Assembly (NCBI GenBank): GCA_027627225.1
Contig: CM051030.1
Coordinates: forward strand, 6,172,501-6,236,500
DNA from: Congeria kusceri
Taxonomy: Eukaryota; Mollusca; Bivalvia; Myida; Dreissenidae
DNA: 64,000 nucleotides
Reading direction: 5' to 3'
In this document: in pieces, positions 1-12,051 of the stretch
Layout: each line of letters begins with the position of its first letter
Numbering within the stretch: position 1 is the stretch's first letter
The notes under the pieces: generated by a model
What the model saw: only the letters and a program-made list of their open reading frames with translations
What the model was told of the DNA's origin: nothing
Databases searched by the model: none
Program-made: the position numbers and the translations under genes

Positions 1-3000
1 GAATGTCGTTTAGGGCCTGTGCCACTTACAAAATATAATCTTGTTGGTGAGCAGAAAAAAGGATTAAGTGGATTTTTGTTTGTTCGATGTCAAAATGGTG
101 ACTGCAGCCATGTGAACCGGGTATCGTACGGCAAAACCCATCATGTAAAAAAGAGAGGAATGCCTTGTTTTGATATCAACACAAAGCTCGGAACAGGCAA
201 GTACATGGATGATGCAATATTTTTTTCAAGTATAACACAGTTTCAGCATTCTTAATGGGAGTAAAGTAGATCTTGAATGAAAAGTGCACCCTGTCAGTGA
301 TTTTTTACTATATAATCAGGCTTATATTTGCTGTCATTTTTTAAAAGAATAGATACCATGTAAGAAAAAGGTTGTGTTGTAAATGCGTGGAAATCAAGGA
401 CAGCATGTTTTAATTTGTATAACCAAGTGACGTTGTTTCCCTCAAACAAACATTGAAAGTATCTTATGTCCCTTATACTATTCTGAAAATGATATGCCAA
501 GGAGCACTACTTGTGTGATCTTATAAATAATGTATTGTGATTATCCAAATTAAAATTTATACATATTTATCATCTTTTCAGCAATGATCGACAACATTGG
601 TGGTCCAGGAAGGGTAAACAACTTTTTGTCCACACTGAATGTTCCAACCATTAGTAACCCGAACTTAAAGAAAATGGAAATACGCGCGGGTAGGACCATT
701 CAACAAGTGTCAACTATCTCCTCATCAGACGCTGCCAGACAGGCATATCAGATGGAAATGAAGTAGGTATTTCACTGATTAATGTAATTTTTAATGTAGA
801 ACCCATGTTTTAACTATTTAATAAAATGTAAACGTTAATAGTCAGTTTCCTATCCAGTAGGGATAATATTTGGTATTAAAATTTGGATGAAAAATGTATG
901 TATGCGTTTAAGCTTAATTATTAATATAGTTGCAAATTGTGCATCATATAAAGTACTAGTAATGAAAAATGGTGTTATCTTTTCAGTGATATCGCTGTGC
1001 AGGAAGAAAATGAGAGCCGACAGATTATGGAAGATGTTGACGAAGATCTTGGAGTATGTGCAATTCCAGATGCCTCGCCTCATACCAAGTATGCTCATGC
1101 ATTTTCTATATACAATAATTGATTTTCTTTGTTTAGGCTTTTTATAGCTAAGTAAGCGATTGTAACTGCAGTTTTACTGTTTTGATATCAATTACTCATC
1201 ATGCACACGTATACTGGGACATTCCATTCCTTGACAGGTAATTCTCAGAAATGTGTGGGCAGCTGAGATCAACTATCCCTTGCATAAATATATCTGTATG
1301 ATTGACTAGCATTCCATGAAACAGTTAACTTATATTTGAAATAGTTTAAACACAACATCATGAGTACATGTTTGTATCAAATTCCAAATTTCTTTTTTTC
1401 AGAGAGGTTGTACTTGCATATAGAACAACATGTAATGATGGTGACAAATTGACAGATGTTGAAGATGATACCAACCCAAAGCATGAACACAGGTAAACAA
1501 TTTTTTTATAAAGAAAAAAAATGTGTCTGTTTATATTAGGCATTAATGATAAACTAACTTAGATCACAATAAAATGTGCCTATTATAGCAGTGTTTGGTC
1601 TTATACAACTATGCTTTCAAGACAGAATTAACAAAATAACTGAACAAAAAAGTGAGAAAATATCTGTTACGCATGTGACTTTGCTGGCAAAGATATAATG
1701 ATTTGTTTTTCTTAATGAAAAATGATATATAGTAAATTGTAGATGTCATTTCTTTCCAGGAAAAAGGCAATCATTAGAAAGCAAAGACTTAAGGAACCTG
1801 CCAAGGCAAGGAGGGAACTATCAGGGCAGTACCCGTGTAAAACTCGGAAAGGCATGTCAGTAGCTCTGGATACCGCATGGCAGAAACGGGGTTTTGACAG
1901 TCTAACATGTAAGTAAATTGTAACAAACACTTCATTTCAAGCAGTAAACTGTCACTGAAGCAAAAATATACATTTAATTTTATTCAAACATATAGGAATA
2001 TGTATGTCTGTCTGACCGTCTGTCAGTTTATTTTTTAACTTATAATTTTTTTTTGGATATCAACTTCAAACTTCATGCATGAATAGTGTACACAAATAAT
2101 TACAATAGCTGCATTATATATGCATTTATTTCCCCTTTTAAGTTGTCCTTTTTTTATTGTCCAAGTTGTCAGCGGTTATATTTAGTTCTCCTTTAGCCAC
2201 AGTTCTAGTTTTATTATATAGTCGAATAATTTGTTTCAGCACACACATTCTTGATGTCCAAGCAAAAGTATGGAGGGAAGATAGTGAAGTCTGTCGTGTC
2301 TCATCGTATCTGTGGAACATGCCAGTGGTGGCGAAGAAACCGGAAAGGCCAGGCTGTTCGTGCACATGACTGTGTCCACAATCACTCTGGCAGTGCGCGT
2401 ATGATGGAAAGTGTCAGTGGTGAGAAGGGACTCAAGGAGCTTATTGCAGAGGGCACGCCTGTTGAGATTTTAGAGGGTGATGGAGATAATACTTTAGTAG
2501 CTCGTGTGAAAAGGAATATGAATCTTACACTACAGAAACGTTTTGATAAAAATCATGTTGTGAAAAATGTCGGGAAAGAACTGTATTCCTTGCATCACTC
2601 CAAGAAAGTGAAAATCAGCAAGACAGTGATCGAACATTTACAGAAATGTCTTCGCTATGCTTTTGCAAAGAATGCTGGAAAAGCCAATGAACTCCGAAAC
2701 AATCTAAATGCCATAATTCCACATCAGTTTGGTGATCATGGTTTGTGCGAAGGAGCTTTTTGTGGACATGTTAGAAATTCTCGTGAACAACAACGATATG
2801 AACACAAGAGTTTGCCATACAGAGTACCTCTAAAGGATGATGGTGAACTTAGGCCTGAGCTGAACCGTATTTTCCAGCGCCTTGCTAACAATGCTGAGCA
2901 GTATGCCAACCTTGGGTCCTCCCAGGCTTGTGAACACGCAAACAGAGAAGTAGCCCTCAGAGCTCCAAAATCACTGCATTATGGAAACTCTACATCACTG

Positions 3001-5304
3001 GATTACAGAGTCCATTCCACTGCAGCATTTGTCAATGAAGGGAGAGCCTATATCCCTAAGGTGACTGCACAACTTACCCCAAGTTTGTTTTTCCATTTTG
3101 CAAAGTTACTTGTTCATGCTGCAAACATTTTGCTTACAGAGTTGACATAAAATTTTGTGCACAGTTCATGTTTATAAATGCATTGTAACAATCATTCCAT
3201 ACAAAAGGCCACGGGTACTTTGACTTTTCGGGTAATAAATGCCAAAGTCTGGCAATTTTTCTTATATTTTATTTATAGTAACTGGTGTTAAATTACTGGC
3301 CTTTCATATGGAATGATTACACAGTTAGTCTTTTAGTTTCTATGTTTTTATTATTTGTTCTTGTTTATTCTTGTTACAGTCTGGATATATTTACGGAGTT
3401 TCTACGACAGTTCATGAAGATCCCAATATGTTATCATGCAGTATGTATATAAAGATAATCACTTCTAACATTTTCAGTATTTGAAATTGGACTTTTACAA
3501 CTTAGTGATGTCTGTTTTAACAACCTATGATCTTTTTTAATTTTAAATACATATTCTTTCTTATAAAATGATAAAACGTTCTGGAAAACTCATAAGAAGT
3601 AATGTATACAAACTAATTAAAAAATGTGTAAAACAGTTGTCATTTGTATGCTTATCAATGACGCTTTACTTAGAATTGTGCTCCTCATGATTTATTTTGT
3701 AAACAGGCTAATACAGCAGCAGGGTTGTCACCTGGATATCATACAGTCCGTTATGCAGACAAGTGTGCCAAGATGAGGAAAAGGGTCCAGGAGAAAATGA
3801 AACTACCATCCAGCAAACGCCGCAGACTGGTGATGAAACAGGAACGAGCAATCAATCGAGGTGCCCAGGAGACCTTAGAAGGAGTGTCATATGAATCAGG
3901 TAAGATTGATTGTCACCATAATAATCATCATCATCAATTTTAATCAATCATCATCACAGTTGTTTCCCCATGATTTTGTTGAGGCACATGAGCAAAGACC
4001 CTTTGTTGGCAATGGGTTTGATTTTTCTTGTTTGTAAACTTTATAGTAAAACTGATGATCAGTTAGCAATAAGAAAGTTATAAATGTTTCCTTTCAAGAT
4101 GTGTATTAGTTATGTAAATTTTTAACTCAAATTTGATGTGTGATCTTTATATTATTGTTAAAATGATTATATACCTTAGGTGTTGGTCATCAACAAGACG
4201 CGGACATCGAGGTTATTCCTGACCCAGTGCCCAAGGGTGATTTTCGAGCTCTGAAACTTTCTTCTCCTACTATTCTGGCATTTGACCTCGAGACTACTGA
4301 TCTTAGTAAGTGCATGCAAACAATTAAACCATGTGTTATAGGTTTTTTTCTCTAATTTATATGCTTTCAGAGATTAAAATAAATATGTTAAATATTTATG
4401 TATTTTATTGATAATTGTGTCAATGAACTTGTTGGAGAAAAGCTCGAGAGCAATGTATTTGATGTGTGCATTTATTTTAGTTCGAGGACACCAGATTCCA
4501 CAGATATCCCAGATGGCTGCTTACGAATGCATGAATGAGAAGCGCTCTTTCATGCAATATGTTTTGCCAACAGAGACAATATCTCCAGGAGCTCAAGGTG
4601 TGACTGGACTGTGCTTTGAAGGGGGGCAACTGAAGAAAAATGGAGTTCCTGTAGGTGCTGTGGACATCAAGACTGCATTGAACAAATTCAGTAATTGGCT
4701 CGAAAAATTTCCTAATGCAGTTCTTCTTGCACATAATGGCCGAAAGTTTGATTTTCCTGTGTTATGTGAGGCAATGCAGAGAGCTGGATGTTATGACACA
4801 TTCAAGGATAAGTGTAGTTTTGCAGATTCCCTGCCTTTATTTAGGAAACACCTTCCAGGCAAAAAATCTTACAAGCAGGAGGATCTGGTGAAAGACCTAA
4901 TGGGAGCAGAATATGGAGCACACGATGCTTTCGAAGATGTTCAAGCACTTGGCCGCCTTTTTGTTCACACAGATATGAGTTCCACCAGTGTGATGGCACA
5001 TAGCTTCAGTTGTTCTGCTGTGTATCATAGACTCAAATTCAACAAAGAAAAAGCTAGGAACTTGCAGTCACTGAGTGTTCTTGTTTACAGTCATGTGTGC
5101 AAGGCCGCAACAACAGAAAATATAGCTGGCTCAGGACTCAACCTCATGCATCTTAGAATGATCTTTGAACGTGATGGTGAGGATGGTCTCAGGAACATTT
5201 TCATAACGAAGAACTCAGACGGTCAGCCAAGGGTCACCAATACCAAGCGGGTTTTGGAGACACTTATCCCAAACCTGGCGGAGTTCTTCAAAACCCGACC
5301 ATGA
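1..5304 (+). CDS. Mutator-like transposase / DEDDh exonuclease fusion gene (5' partial, 9 exons)
   Basis: Seen: exons 1-196, 582-762, 987-1088, 1403-1492, 1760-1908, 2240-3060, 3707-3899, 4180-4305 and 4481-5304 join in one frame. They total 2682 nt (893 codons and a TGA stop) and are open to the window edge. All introns are GT-AG except the first, which is GC-AG. Residues about 1-510 resemble the Mutator-like transposase domain: ECRLGPVPL, SYGKTHH, NTKLGT, ALDTAWQKRGFDS (probable first catalytic Asp), CGTC...HDC with GSARMMES, and EGDGDNT. Residues about 605-790 form a DnaQ-like exonuclease. A basic linker lies between them. Known: Mutator-family DDE transposases move DNA, and DEDDh enzymes degrade DNA or RNA 3'-5'. 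Inference: either a domesticated gene or an autonomous element whose ends I cannot see. A possible extra exon at 3380-3440 would not keep the frame after the 3060 donor, so it was left out. No polyadenylation signal is obvious. Confidence 0.8.
197..581 (+). other. GC-AG intron of the transposase/exonuclease gene
   Basis: The exon ends AACAG and the intron begins GCAAGT, the classic strong context for GC donors. The acceptor is CTTTTCAG before CAATGATCG. Joining 196 to 582 gives LGT-A-MIDNIGG in frame. The GT four bases downstream (201-202) would shift the frame by one base, so it is not a substitute. Confidence 0.65.
4180..5304 (+). other. DEDDh (DnaQ/RNase T-like) exonuclease domain of the fusion gene
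   Basis: The last two exons (4180-4305 and 4481-5304) encode the three exonuclease motifs in order. Exo I is AFDLETTDL (Asp and Glu) near residue 612. Exo II is LLAHNGRKFDFPVL (Asn and Asp) near residue 703. Exo III is GAHDAFEDVQAL, with His and Asp spaced as Hx4D, near residue 765. All catalytic residues of the DEDDh class are present, so the domain is probably active. Exo I falls exactly at the exon 8/9 junction (DL-IRG across the intron). About 120 residues follow Exo III with no motif I recognise, and the protein ends in KTRP. The exonuclease could be thought a separate gene, but the phase match from exon 7 to 8 to 9 supports fusion. A transcript would settle it. Confidence 0.8.
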
Positions 5305-6460
5305 AAATCATGTATTTGTTTTGTATATCATAATAAGTTTAATGTTTTCACTATTCATTGATAAAGCTATTTTCCTTTAAACTTGTATGATTGAATGATT
5401 GAATGTGCCTCGTTACTTAATTATGAATTGTCTTATTTCCCCTGTCACATTTTCAAGTCTTTTATATATTGAAGAACGCATTTCGTTTGGAATTTCAAAC
5501 TAGGTTAGCAAATACTTACTGCACTGTGTAGGTTACATGTCACAGATGAGATGAGATGTATGTATGTATGTATGTTTATGAGTTTATTATAAGCTTTTCC
5601 TCATTTTTATCTATTTTTGAACATTTGAACTCATCTATATGCTCACATGTAAAAGTCTCAAATTCAGTATGGCGTTTCTGGCAAACGTGGGTACCCTTGA
5701 TTGTGAAGCAGGAACTTTTCATTTTCACTGGTGACCCCCATTTTTTTTTCTATTTTTCATTCAAACATACATTGTAGATAATTTCTATGTTCAAAGATTG
5801 TAATTTCCAACTGCCATTTTTTTTTGCAAATTTATTTTAAAAATGACTTGTGACTAGAGATTGTAATTTTTCTGGTTTTCCGAGGGATGATGACATCACT
5901 TGTTTGTTCATATTTTCTTTATTCCTTTTCTTACACGTTGTAAACTATCATAATTGTATGTATTATGCATTTATCTATAAATACATACTAAAAAAGTGTT
6001 GTTTGATTAATATTTGGATTAATAAGAGTGAAACTTGTAAATACATGGTTCAGAAAAAATGGAAAAAAAAATTTTTGTGGGTTGACAACTTAAAATGTCA
6101 AAAAAAAATAATTTGTGCGGTGAATTGTTTTTAAACTTTGGTTATGAATGCAGAATACCATAACACAAAGAAATATGCGAAGAAAGAACAAAAAATCAAT
6201 ATGTCGTATTAGAGTGCTAATACCTTAAACAAATTTTCTTTTTATTTCATCCTTTTTAACGATAAATAAAAAAAAACTGTGCAAGATATGCTGAAGCGTC
6301 ACAAATTGTGTGTATTATGACGTCTAAAATGACGTCATTATGAGTCCAAAATTGTCGATCACTGTTGTGGTGGGAAAATAGTGCCACTCATTGCTTCGTC
6401 GTCGCTGAATTATATTTGTTTTTAATTTTATTATGTGTTTTCTGTTGTTAAATATGGCCG
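5305..6460. other. AT-rich intergenic stretch, no gene seen
   Basis: Short open frames only, none with a recognisable motif. It holds a (TATG)n run near 5553-5578 and a pair of CRE-like sites, TGACGTC at 6318 and TGACGTCA at 6330, separated by five bases. No TATA box or downstream gene ties these to a promoter. Confidence 0.5.
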
Positions 6461-6709
6461 ATGTTTACACTGGCTATGTAATCGAAAGGGGCCTCAAGGG
6501 GGCAATTCTTTGAAAAATCTGAAATGTATATACTAATACTGGCATATAATAACGATTAAAACAAGGTATATATAATGGAAAAAGAGTGTACGCATTCTGA
6601 GATTTATAAATTTATAATATGGGTGTGTTTGCTTGGCCTTTTTCCTGTTTACATTTTGACGTCAGAATTGTGAGCATTTTGTATAACCATAGTTAACAAC
6701 AACGCCTTA

Positions 6710-6796
6710 CCAAGCATGATAGCGCAGTTGGTTAAAGCACTGTCTACTGTCATTTCTTCGCATGGCTCCGAGTTAGTGAGTTCGATACCCTCTTGG
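6710..6796 (+). tRNA. tRNA-like Pol III module inside the TTAA element (not a functional tRNA)
   Basis: Box A-like TAGCGCAGTTGGTTAAAGC and box B-like GAGTTCGATACCC are present. The 5' CCAAGC and 3' TCTTGG ends can pair as most of an acceptor stem, and a D-arm pairing is possible. No convincing anticodon arm is visible and the same module recurs in the related elements, so this is a tRNA-derived repeat part and not a cellular tRNA gene. Confidence 0.5.
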
Positions 6797-6799
6797 TTT

Positions 6800-9090
6800 T
6801 TTAGCTCACCTGAGCACAACATGCTCATGGTGAGATTTTGTGATCACCTTTTGTCTGTCGTCCGTCGTCAACATGTACCCTGTGAACACTCCAGAGGCCA
6901 CATTTATTGCTTATTCTTCATTAAACTTGCCCAGAACATTTGTCCCAATGATATCTTTGACATTGTTGAAACTAGGTCATGTGGGGTCAAAAACTAGGTC
7001 ACTAGGTCAAATTGAAGAAAAAGCTTGTGAACACTCTAGAAGTCACATTGTACCCAATAAACATGAACCTTGCTAAGAATATTTGTTCTAATGATATCTT
7101 GGCTTGTGAACACTCTAGAAGTAACATTTTTGGCCCAATCAGCATGAAACTTGCGCAGAATATTTGTTCTTATGATATCTTGACGGAGTTCGAAAATGGT
7201 TCCACTCCGTTCAAAAACATGGCCGCCAGGGGGCGGGGCAGGTTTCCATAGATGGCTATAGAGAAAGCTTGTGAACACTCTAGAAGTCACATTTTTTGCA
7301 CAATCAACATGAAACTTACTCAGAACATTTGTTCGTTTGATATCTCGGCCGAGTTCAAAAATGGTTCCACTCCGTTGAAAAACATGGCCGCCAGGGGTGG
7401 GCAGTTTTCCTTATATGGCTATATAAAAAGCTTGTGAGCGCTCCAACAGTCACATTTTTTGCCCAATCAACATGAACTTCCTCAGAACATTTGTTTTTAT
7501 GATATCTCGGCCGAGTTTGAAAATAGTTCCACTCTGTTGAAAAACATGGCTGCCACGGGGCGGGGCAGTTTTCCTTATATGGCTATATTGAAAACTTTAA
7601 AGTTTGTGAACACTCTAGAGGCCACATTTATTGCCAAATCTTCATGAAACTTGCCCAGAAAATGTGTCCCAATAATATATCGGACGAGTTCGAAACTGGG
7701 TCATGTGGAGTACAAAACTAGGTCACTAGGTCAAATTGAAGAAAAAGCTTGTGAACACTCTATAAGTAACTTTTTTTGCCCAATCAACATGAAACTTGCT
7801 CAGAATATTTGTTTAAATAATATCTCAAAAAATTTTGAAACTGGGTCACGTAGGGTCAAAAACTAGGTAACCAGGCCAAATTGAAGAAAAAGCTTGTGAA
7901 CACTCTGGAGGCCACATTTGTAGCCCAATCATCATGAAACTTGCTGAGAACATTTGTCCCAATGATATCTCAGACGAGTTTGAAACTGGGTCAGGTGGGA
8001 TTAAAAACTAGGTCCCCAGGCCAAAGTGAAGAAAAAAATTTGTGAACACTCTGGAGACCACATTTATAGCCCAATCATCATGGAACTAGCTCAGAACAAT
8101 TGTCCCAATAATATCTCAGACGAGCTCAAAACTGGGTCATGTGGGGTCAAAAACTAGATCACTAGGGCAAATTTCAGGAAAACCTTGTAAAAATGTAGAG
8201 GCACTATCCGTTTTGAGCATCAAGCTCAATATGCAAATTGCTTTCCCACGCTCTCACATTCTTCGTTAAAGGCTGTATATTTGTTTTTAAAGTGTATAAC
8301 TTCTAAAGCAGTTATTACTGTTTCTTTTTATTATTTATAAAGATTCATTTAAAAACAGTGTTTTTGTGTACTTCTGATATATTTTTAAGCTTAGATTTTT
8401 ATATAAAGCACCGTACACACACTGCACAGATTTTATGTCTTCACACCCTTTAAAAGAAGGGATGTTTTATAGTTCTATACAAGCAGAGTCTTATATGTAA
8501 GCAGTGTGCTCGGGCAATGGTTTCTAACTAAAGTCCCGAGGGTAAATAACCCCACTCGTCATAATGTAGAGGCCACAATTATAGCCCATTCTTTATGATA
8601 CTTGCTCAGAACATTTGTCTCAATGATATCTTAGATGGGTTCAAAACTGCATCACGTGTTGTCAAAAACTAGGTCACGAGGGCAAATTAAAAAGCGTGTG
8701 AACACTAGAAGTCACATTTTTTGTCCAATTTTCTTGGAACTTGCTCATAACATTTGTTTCAATGTTATCTGGAATGAGTTCGAAACTGGATCATGTGGGT
8801 TAAAAAAATAGGCTACCAGGCCAAATTGAAGAAAAAGCTTGTGAACAGTCTAGAGGCCACATTTATAGGCCAATCATCACGAAACTTGCTTTGAACATTT
8901 GTCCCAATGATATCTGGGACAAGTTCGAAACCAGGTGACATGGGGTAAAAAATAGGTCGCCAGGTGAAATTTAAAAAAAAGCTTGTGAACACTAGAGACC
9001 ACATTTTTAGCCAAATCTTCATGAAATTGCTCAAAACAGTTTAGTTCCTTAGCCCCTCAGTCGAGCAACCTAGGGCCTTGTGGCCCTCTT
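6800..9090 (+). repeat. Degenerate tandem-repeat array with TTTTTAGCTCACC...GGCCCTCTTG termini
   Basis: It begins TTTTTTAGCTCACCTGAGCA and ends GGGCCTTGTGGCCCTCTTG. Between these are many diverged units of roughly 100-160 bp with recurring phrases: AAGCTTGTGAACACTCTAGA, ACATGAAACTTGCTCAGAA, ACATTTGTCCCAATGATATC and ACTAGGTCACTAGGTCAAAT. A unit-poor stretch lies at about 8210-8560. All open frames in it are repeat artefacts. A second array with the same ends lies at 44755-46683. Confidence 0.75.
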
Positions 9091-9197
9091 GATTTTTTCA
9101 TTATTTGTATTGATTTAATGCACATGTCTTCGTAAAGCGCATTTCTATCTAATAAGTAATTTATAGTGCAATGGGAAGCCAATTTTTTGTTGACACA

Positions 9198-10261
9198 CGG
9201 ATAAAATACGAGGAAGTATACAACTACCTGGCAATCTTGAGTTTAAGTTATTTTAAGCTTTATTGCCATTGAAATCGCAATAATATTATTAAATGAATGC
9301 ATACCAATTAACATCTAATATATTTAATAGTCTAATAATTGTGTATGTCTCAGAATAATGTATCAATATACATTTAACTTCGATATACGGTAAACAGCTT
9401 ACAATTTGTATGCACGCTTTTGTTATTTAGTCAGAATGGCCGAGTGGTAAGAGCATCAGAATTTTGATACCGAACATCGCAGGTCCGAGCCCGGGCGATG
9501 GCATAACTTTTAATTTACCCTTCTTTCCTTATTTAATATTTGTTATTTGTTAGTCCAGATGCTTTATTTTTGCAGTTAAGACATTGAATGGCATTTTCAA
9601 AAATACGTAAAATCTGGTAATAAGTCCCTTTAAAGTTGCGTTGCGGAATGTCTTTAGTAGAATTGATATCCATTAGCTTGTGTATTTCGCTCCGCCATAA
9701 CGGAATGTTTCGTTAGTGGTTTTTATTCATGAAATACAAACTTGTGACAAAAATTGAATAACAATATCTCAATTTATTTATATGTATTAATTACTTTTCT
9801 TTTCACACCCAATTCGTCGATCGACATATTTTCAATAACAATCTATCTGAAATCCACGACTTGTGCTTACTTGTCGTTCAAACCGAATTGCGCCTAAGGG
9901 CGTCTCTAGGCCGGCAATAAGACCAGTCACTGTACAAGTTTAAATAGTAGAGTTAATATTATGTTTCGTCACGTTTGCATTGAAACAAAATATTTCCGAC
10001 CGGGCCAGAGTTATTGTATAGAGGCGCATTTGCTATCATCAAATACTGGTTGGTATTTTCATTAAAGTCTCTTATATTCAACCAGTCAGTATACAAAGTG
10101 AAGTTAGTCCAGTGGATATTTTACTTTGTTACGATTCACTTGTGTACGCTATAGTTCCATCCGGACCATAGTAATTGTACAGGGGCTCATTTTCAATATT
10201 GGTTGGTATATTTTGTGGACAAGCGTATTTCAATCAGTCTCATGGGCATCCACGTACAATA
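9198..10261. other. Intergenic region upstream of FkbM copy 1
   Basis: Mostly AT-rich with no open frame of note. It holds a tRNA-like fragment (9430-9502) and a partial direct repeat: a block near 9998-10060 recurs in altered form at about 10158-10215, with GTTATTGTATAGAGGCGCAT against GTAATTGTACAGGGGCTCAT and then TTGGTTGGTAT. The second block directly precedes the FkbM start codon. Confidence 0.4.
9430..9502 (+). tRNA. tRNA-Leu-like fragment, probably a pseudogene or SINE head
   Basis: GTCAGAATGGCCGAGTGG resembles the head of animal tRNA-Leu, and AGGTCCGAGCCC resembles box B. The acceptor ends do not pair and no clear anticodon stem of five pairs is seen, so function is unlikely. Confidence 0.3.
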
Positions 10262-11044
10262 ATGTGGGTGAACTGGAATAATATGTTACGAGTTGGCACG
10301 CCATTTGCGGCAGGATTTTGTACCTCTGCCGTTCTTTTTTACGTTATGTATTTGGCTTCGCGATCTACAGTGGAAAGCGTAGATAGTTTGATTGCTCTAC
10401 GAAGGAATAACGCCATCATTGGATCAATGGTAGAAGAACAGATGTCTTCAAATCCACTAGTAGCAGCCGCCTTGACAGTCAATGAACAAATTCGACAAAT
10501 ATGGATACATGGAAACGGCAGTTGTAATTTGAACCCGGATCTACGGACCAAGGACAGTTTTTCCCAATACGGACAAGATAAGTACCTAAACAACCACTTT
10601 GGTTGGAAAACCAATGGATTCTTTGTTGAAATCAGCGCGTATGATGGACAAACTCTATCTAACACTTTATTTCTGGAAATGAATAAAAACTGGACGGGAC
10701 TCTTGATTGAAGTCAACCCTTATATGTTTTCGAATATAGCATCGGTAAACAGGAATTGTTATACTATTAATTGCTGTCTTGGATACACGAATACCTCTCC
10801 AACATTCACTCTCGCCGGGGTGGTTTCTAGTGCAGACGCGCTCATAACTACACGACACAGGAACAGAATCAACAACGAAAGGAATGCGTTTCGCGATGAC
10901 AGACATTACAATGAACCTGTCACCGTTGGATGTTACAGCCTGTTGGACATTCTAAATGTGATTGGACCAAGAAAGGTGGATTACTTCTCCTTGGATGGTG
11001 AAGGCGCGGAAATGTACATCTTGGAGTCCAGTCAATACGAATAG
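10262..11044 (+). pseudogene. FkbM-domain methyltransferase-like gene, copy 1 (3'-truncated)
   Basis: FkbM-domain proteins are SAM-dependent methyltransferase-fold proteins; animal members are often type II membrane proteins. The ATG at 10262 is chosen because MWVNWNNMLR lines up with MFAGWNKTLR of the minus-strand paralogs; earlier in-frame non-ATG codons are unsupported. A membrane anchor (about residues 12-32) is followed by a stem, then FSQYGQDKYLNNHF, VEISAYDGQ (SAM-binding glycine region), GLLIEVNP and YFSLDGEGAE. The last motif is DVEGAE in the paralogs. The frame stops after LESSQYE, where paralogs continue about 50 residues (DWNNIDIDVFTIET...). A deletion removed the C-terminus, so the product is probably non-functional. 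Substrate unknown. It is on the strand opposite to the other five copies and more diverged from them. Single-exon structure in all copies fits an ancestral intronless gene or retrocopy. Confidence 0.7.
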
Positions 11045-11386
11045 TTTTTAACAACCATCAACTGAGCTTCGCGCCCGAAGAATGGTAAGAGGTATCATGT
11101 ACACGAAACATGTCGTTTCAATGAGTAAAGTTTAGGTGTCGTTTCAAGTATGTCTGGTCACATTTCATTTACGTAAAATTGCATGCAAGTTTTATTATTC
11201 GAAGGTCTTATCACACAAATGTATTATTAAACAATATATAACTAATTTCATTTACAATAATAGCTTACAATATATAACTAATTTCATTTACAATAATAGC
11301 TTATAAAAGTTTGTAAAATATCACAGCAAAATGTGGCGTAAATTTCTTGACAAATATAGTAGTAGTAGTACTACTACTACTATTGC

Positions 11387-11391
11387 TGCTG

Positions 11392-11439
<48 letters not shown>

Positions 11440-11469
11440 ATGCTGCTGCTGCTGCTGCTGCTGCTGCTG

Positions 11470-11551
<82 letters not shown>

Positions 11552-11574
11552 TGCTGCTGCTGCTGCTGCTGCTG
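11387..11574. repeat. (CTG)n/(GCT)n microsatellite, about 60 units with few interruptions
   Basis: Starts after a short inverted TAGTAGTAGTACTACTACTA block at about 11357. GCT units continue with interruptions such as GAT and CCT. It abuts the TAC array directly. Open poly-Ala or poly-Leu frames here are artefacts. Confidence 0.95.

Positions 11575-12051
<477 letters not shown>

Larger units (their letters stand above)
6470..9197 (+). mobile_element. TTAA-type inverted-repeat element with tRNA-like gene, copy 1, split by another repeat
   Basis: The left part (about 6470-6800) and right part (about 9088-9197) together match the uninterrupted copy at 61433-61931. Shared landmarks are GGGGCCTCAAGGGGGCAATT, TTTACATTTTGACGTCAG, the tRNA-like module, TTTAATGCACATGTCTT and GTGCAATGGGAAGCCAATTT. 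The array at about 6800-9090 sits inside it. The terminal TTAA ends are eroded in this copy. Confidence 0.65.

Noticed and set aside
3380..3440. Possible extra exon in the transposase/exonuclease gene
   Set aside because: It has splice-like borders, but using the 3060 donor it breaks the frame. It would need a weak donor at 3104. Direct 3060 to 3707 joining keeps the family pattern (AAGLSPG).
6716..7866. Series of short plus-strand frames with repeated ACEHSRSH
   Set aside because: They come from the degenerate array; repeated phrases shift frame between units.
10339..10906. Minus-strand frames opposite FkbM copy 1 (and plus-strand ones at 28555, 36735, 38716)
   Set aside because: Antisense shadows of the FkbM coding sequence.
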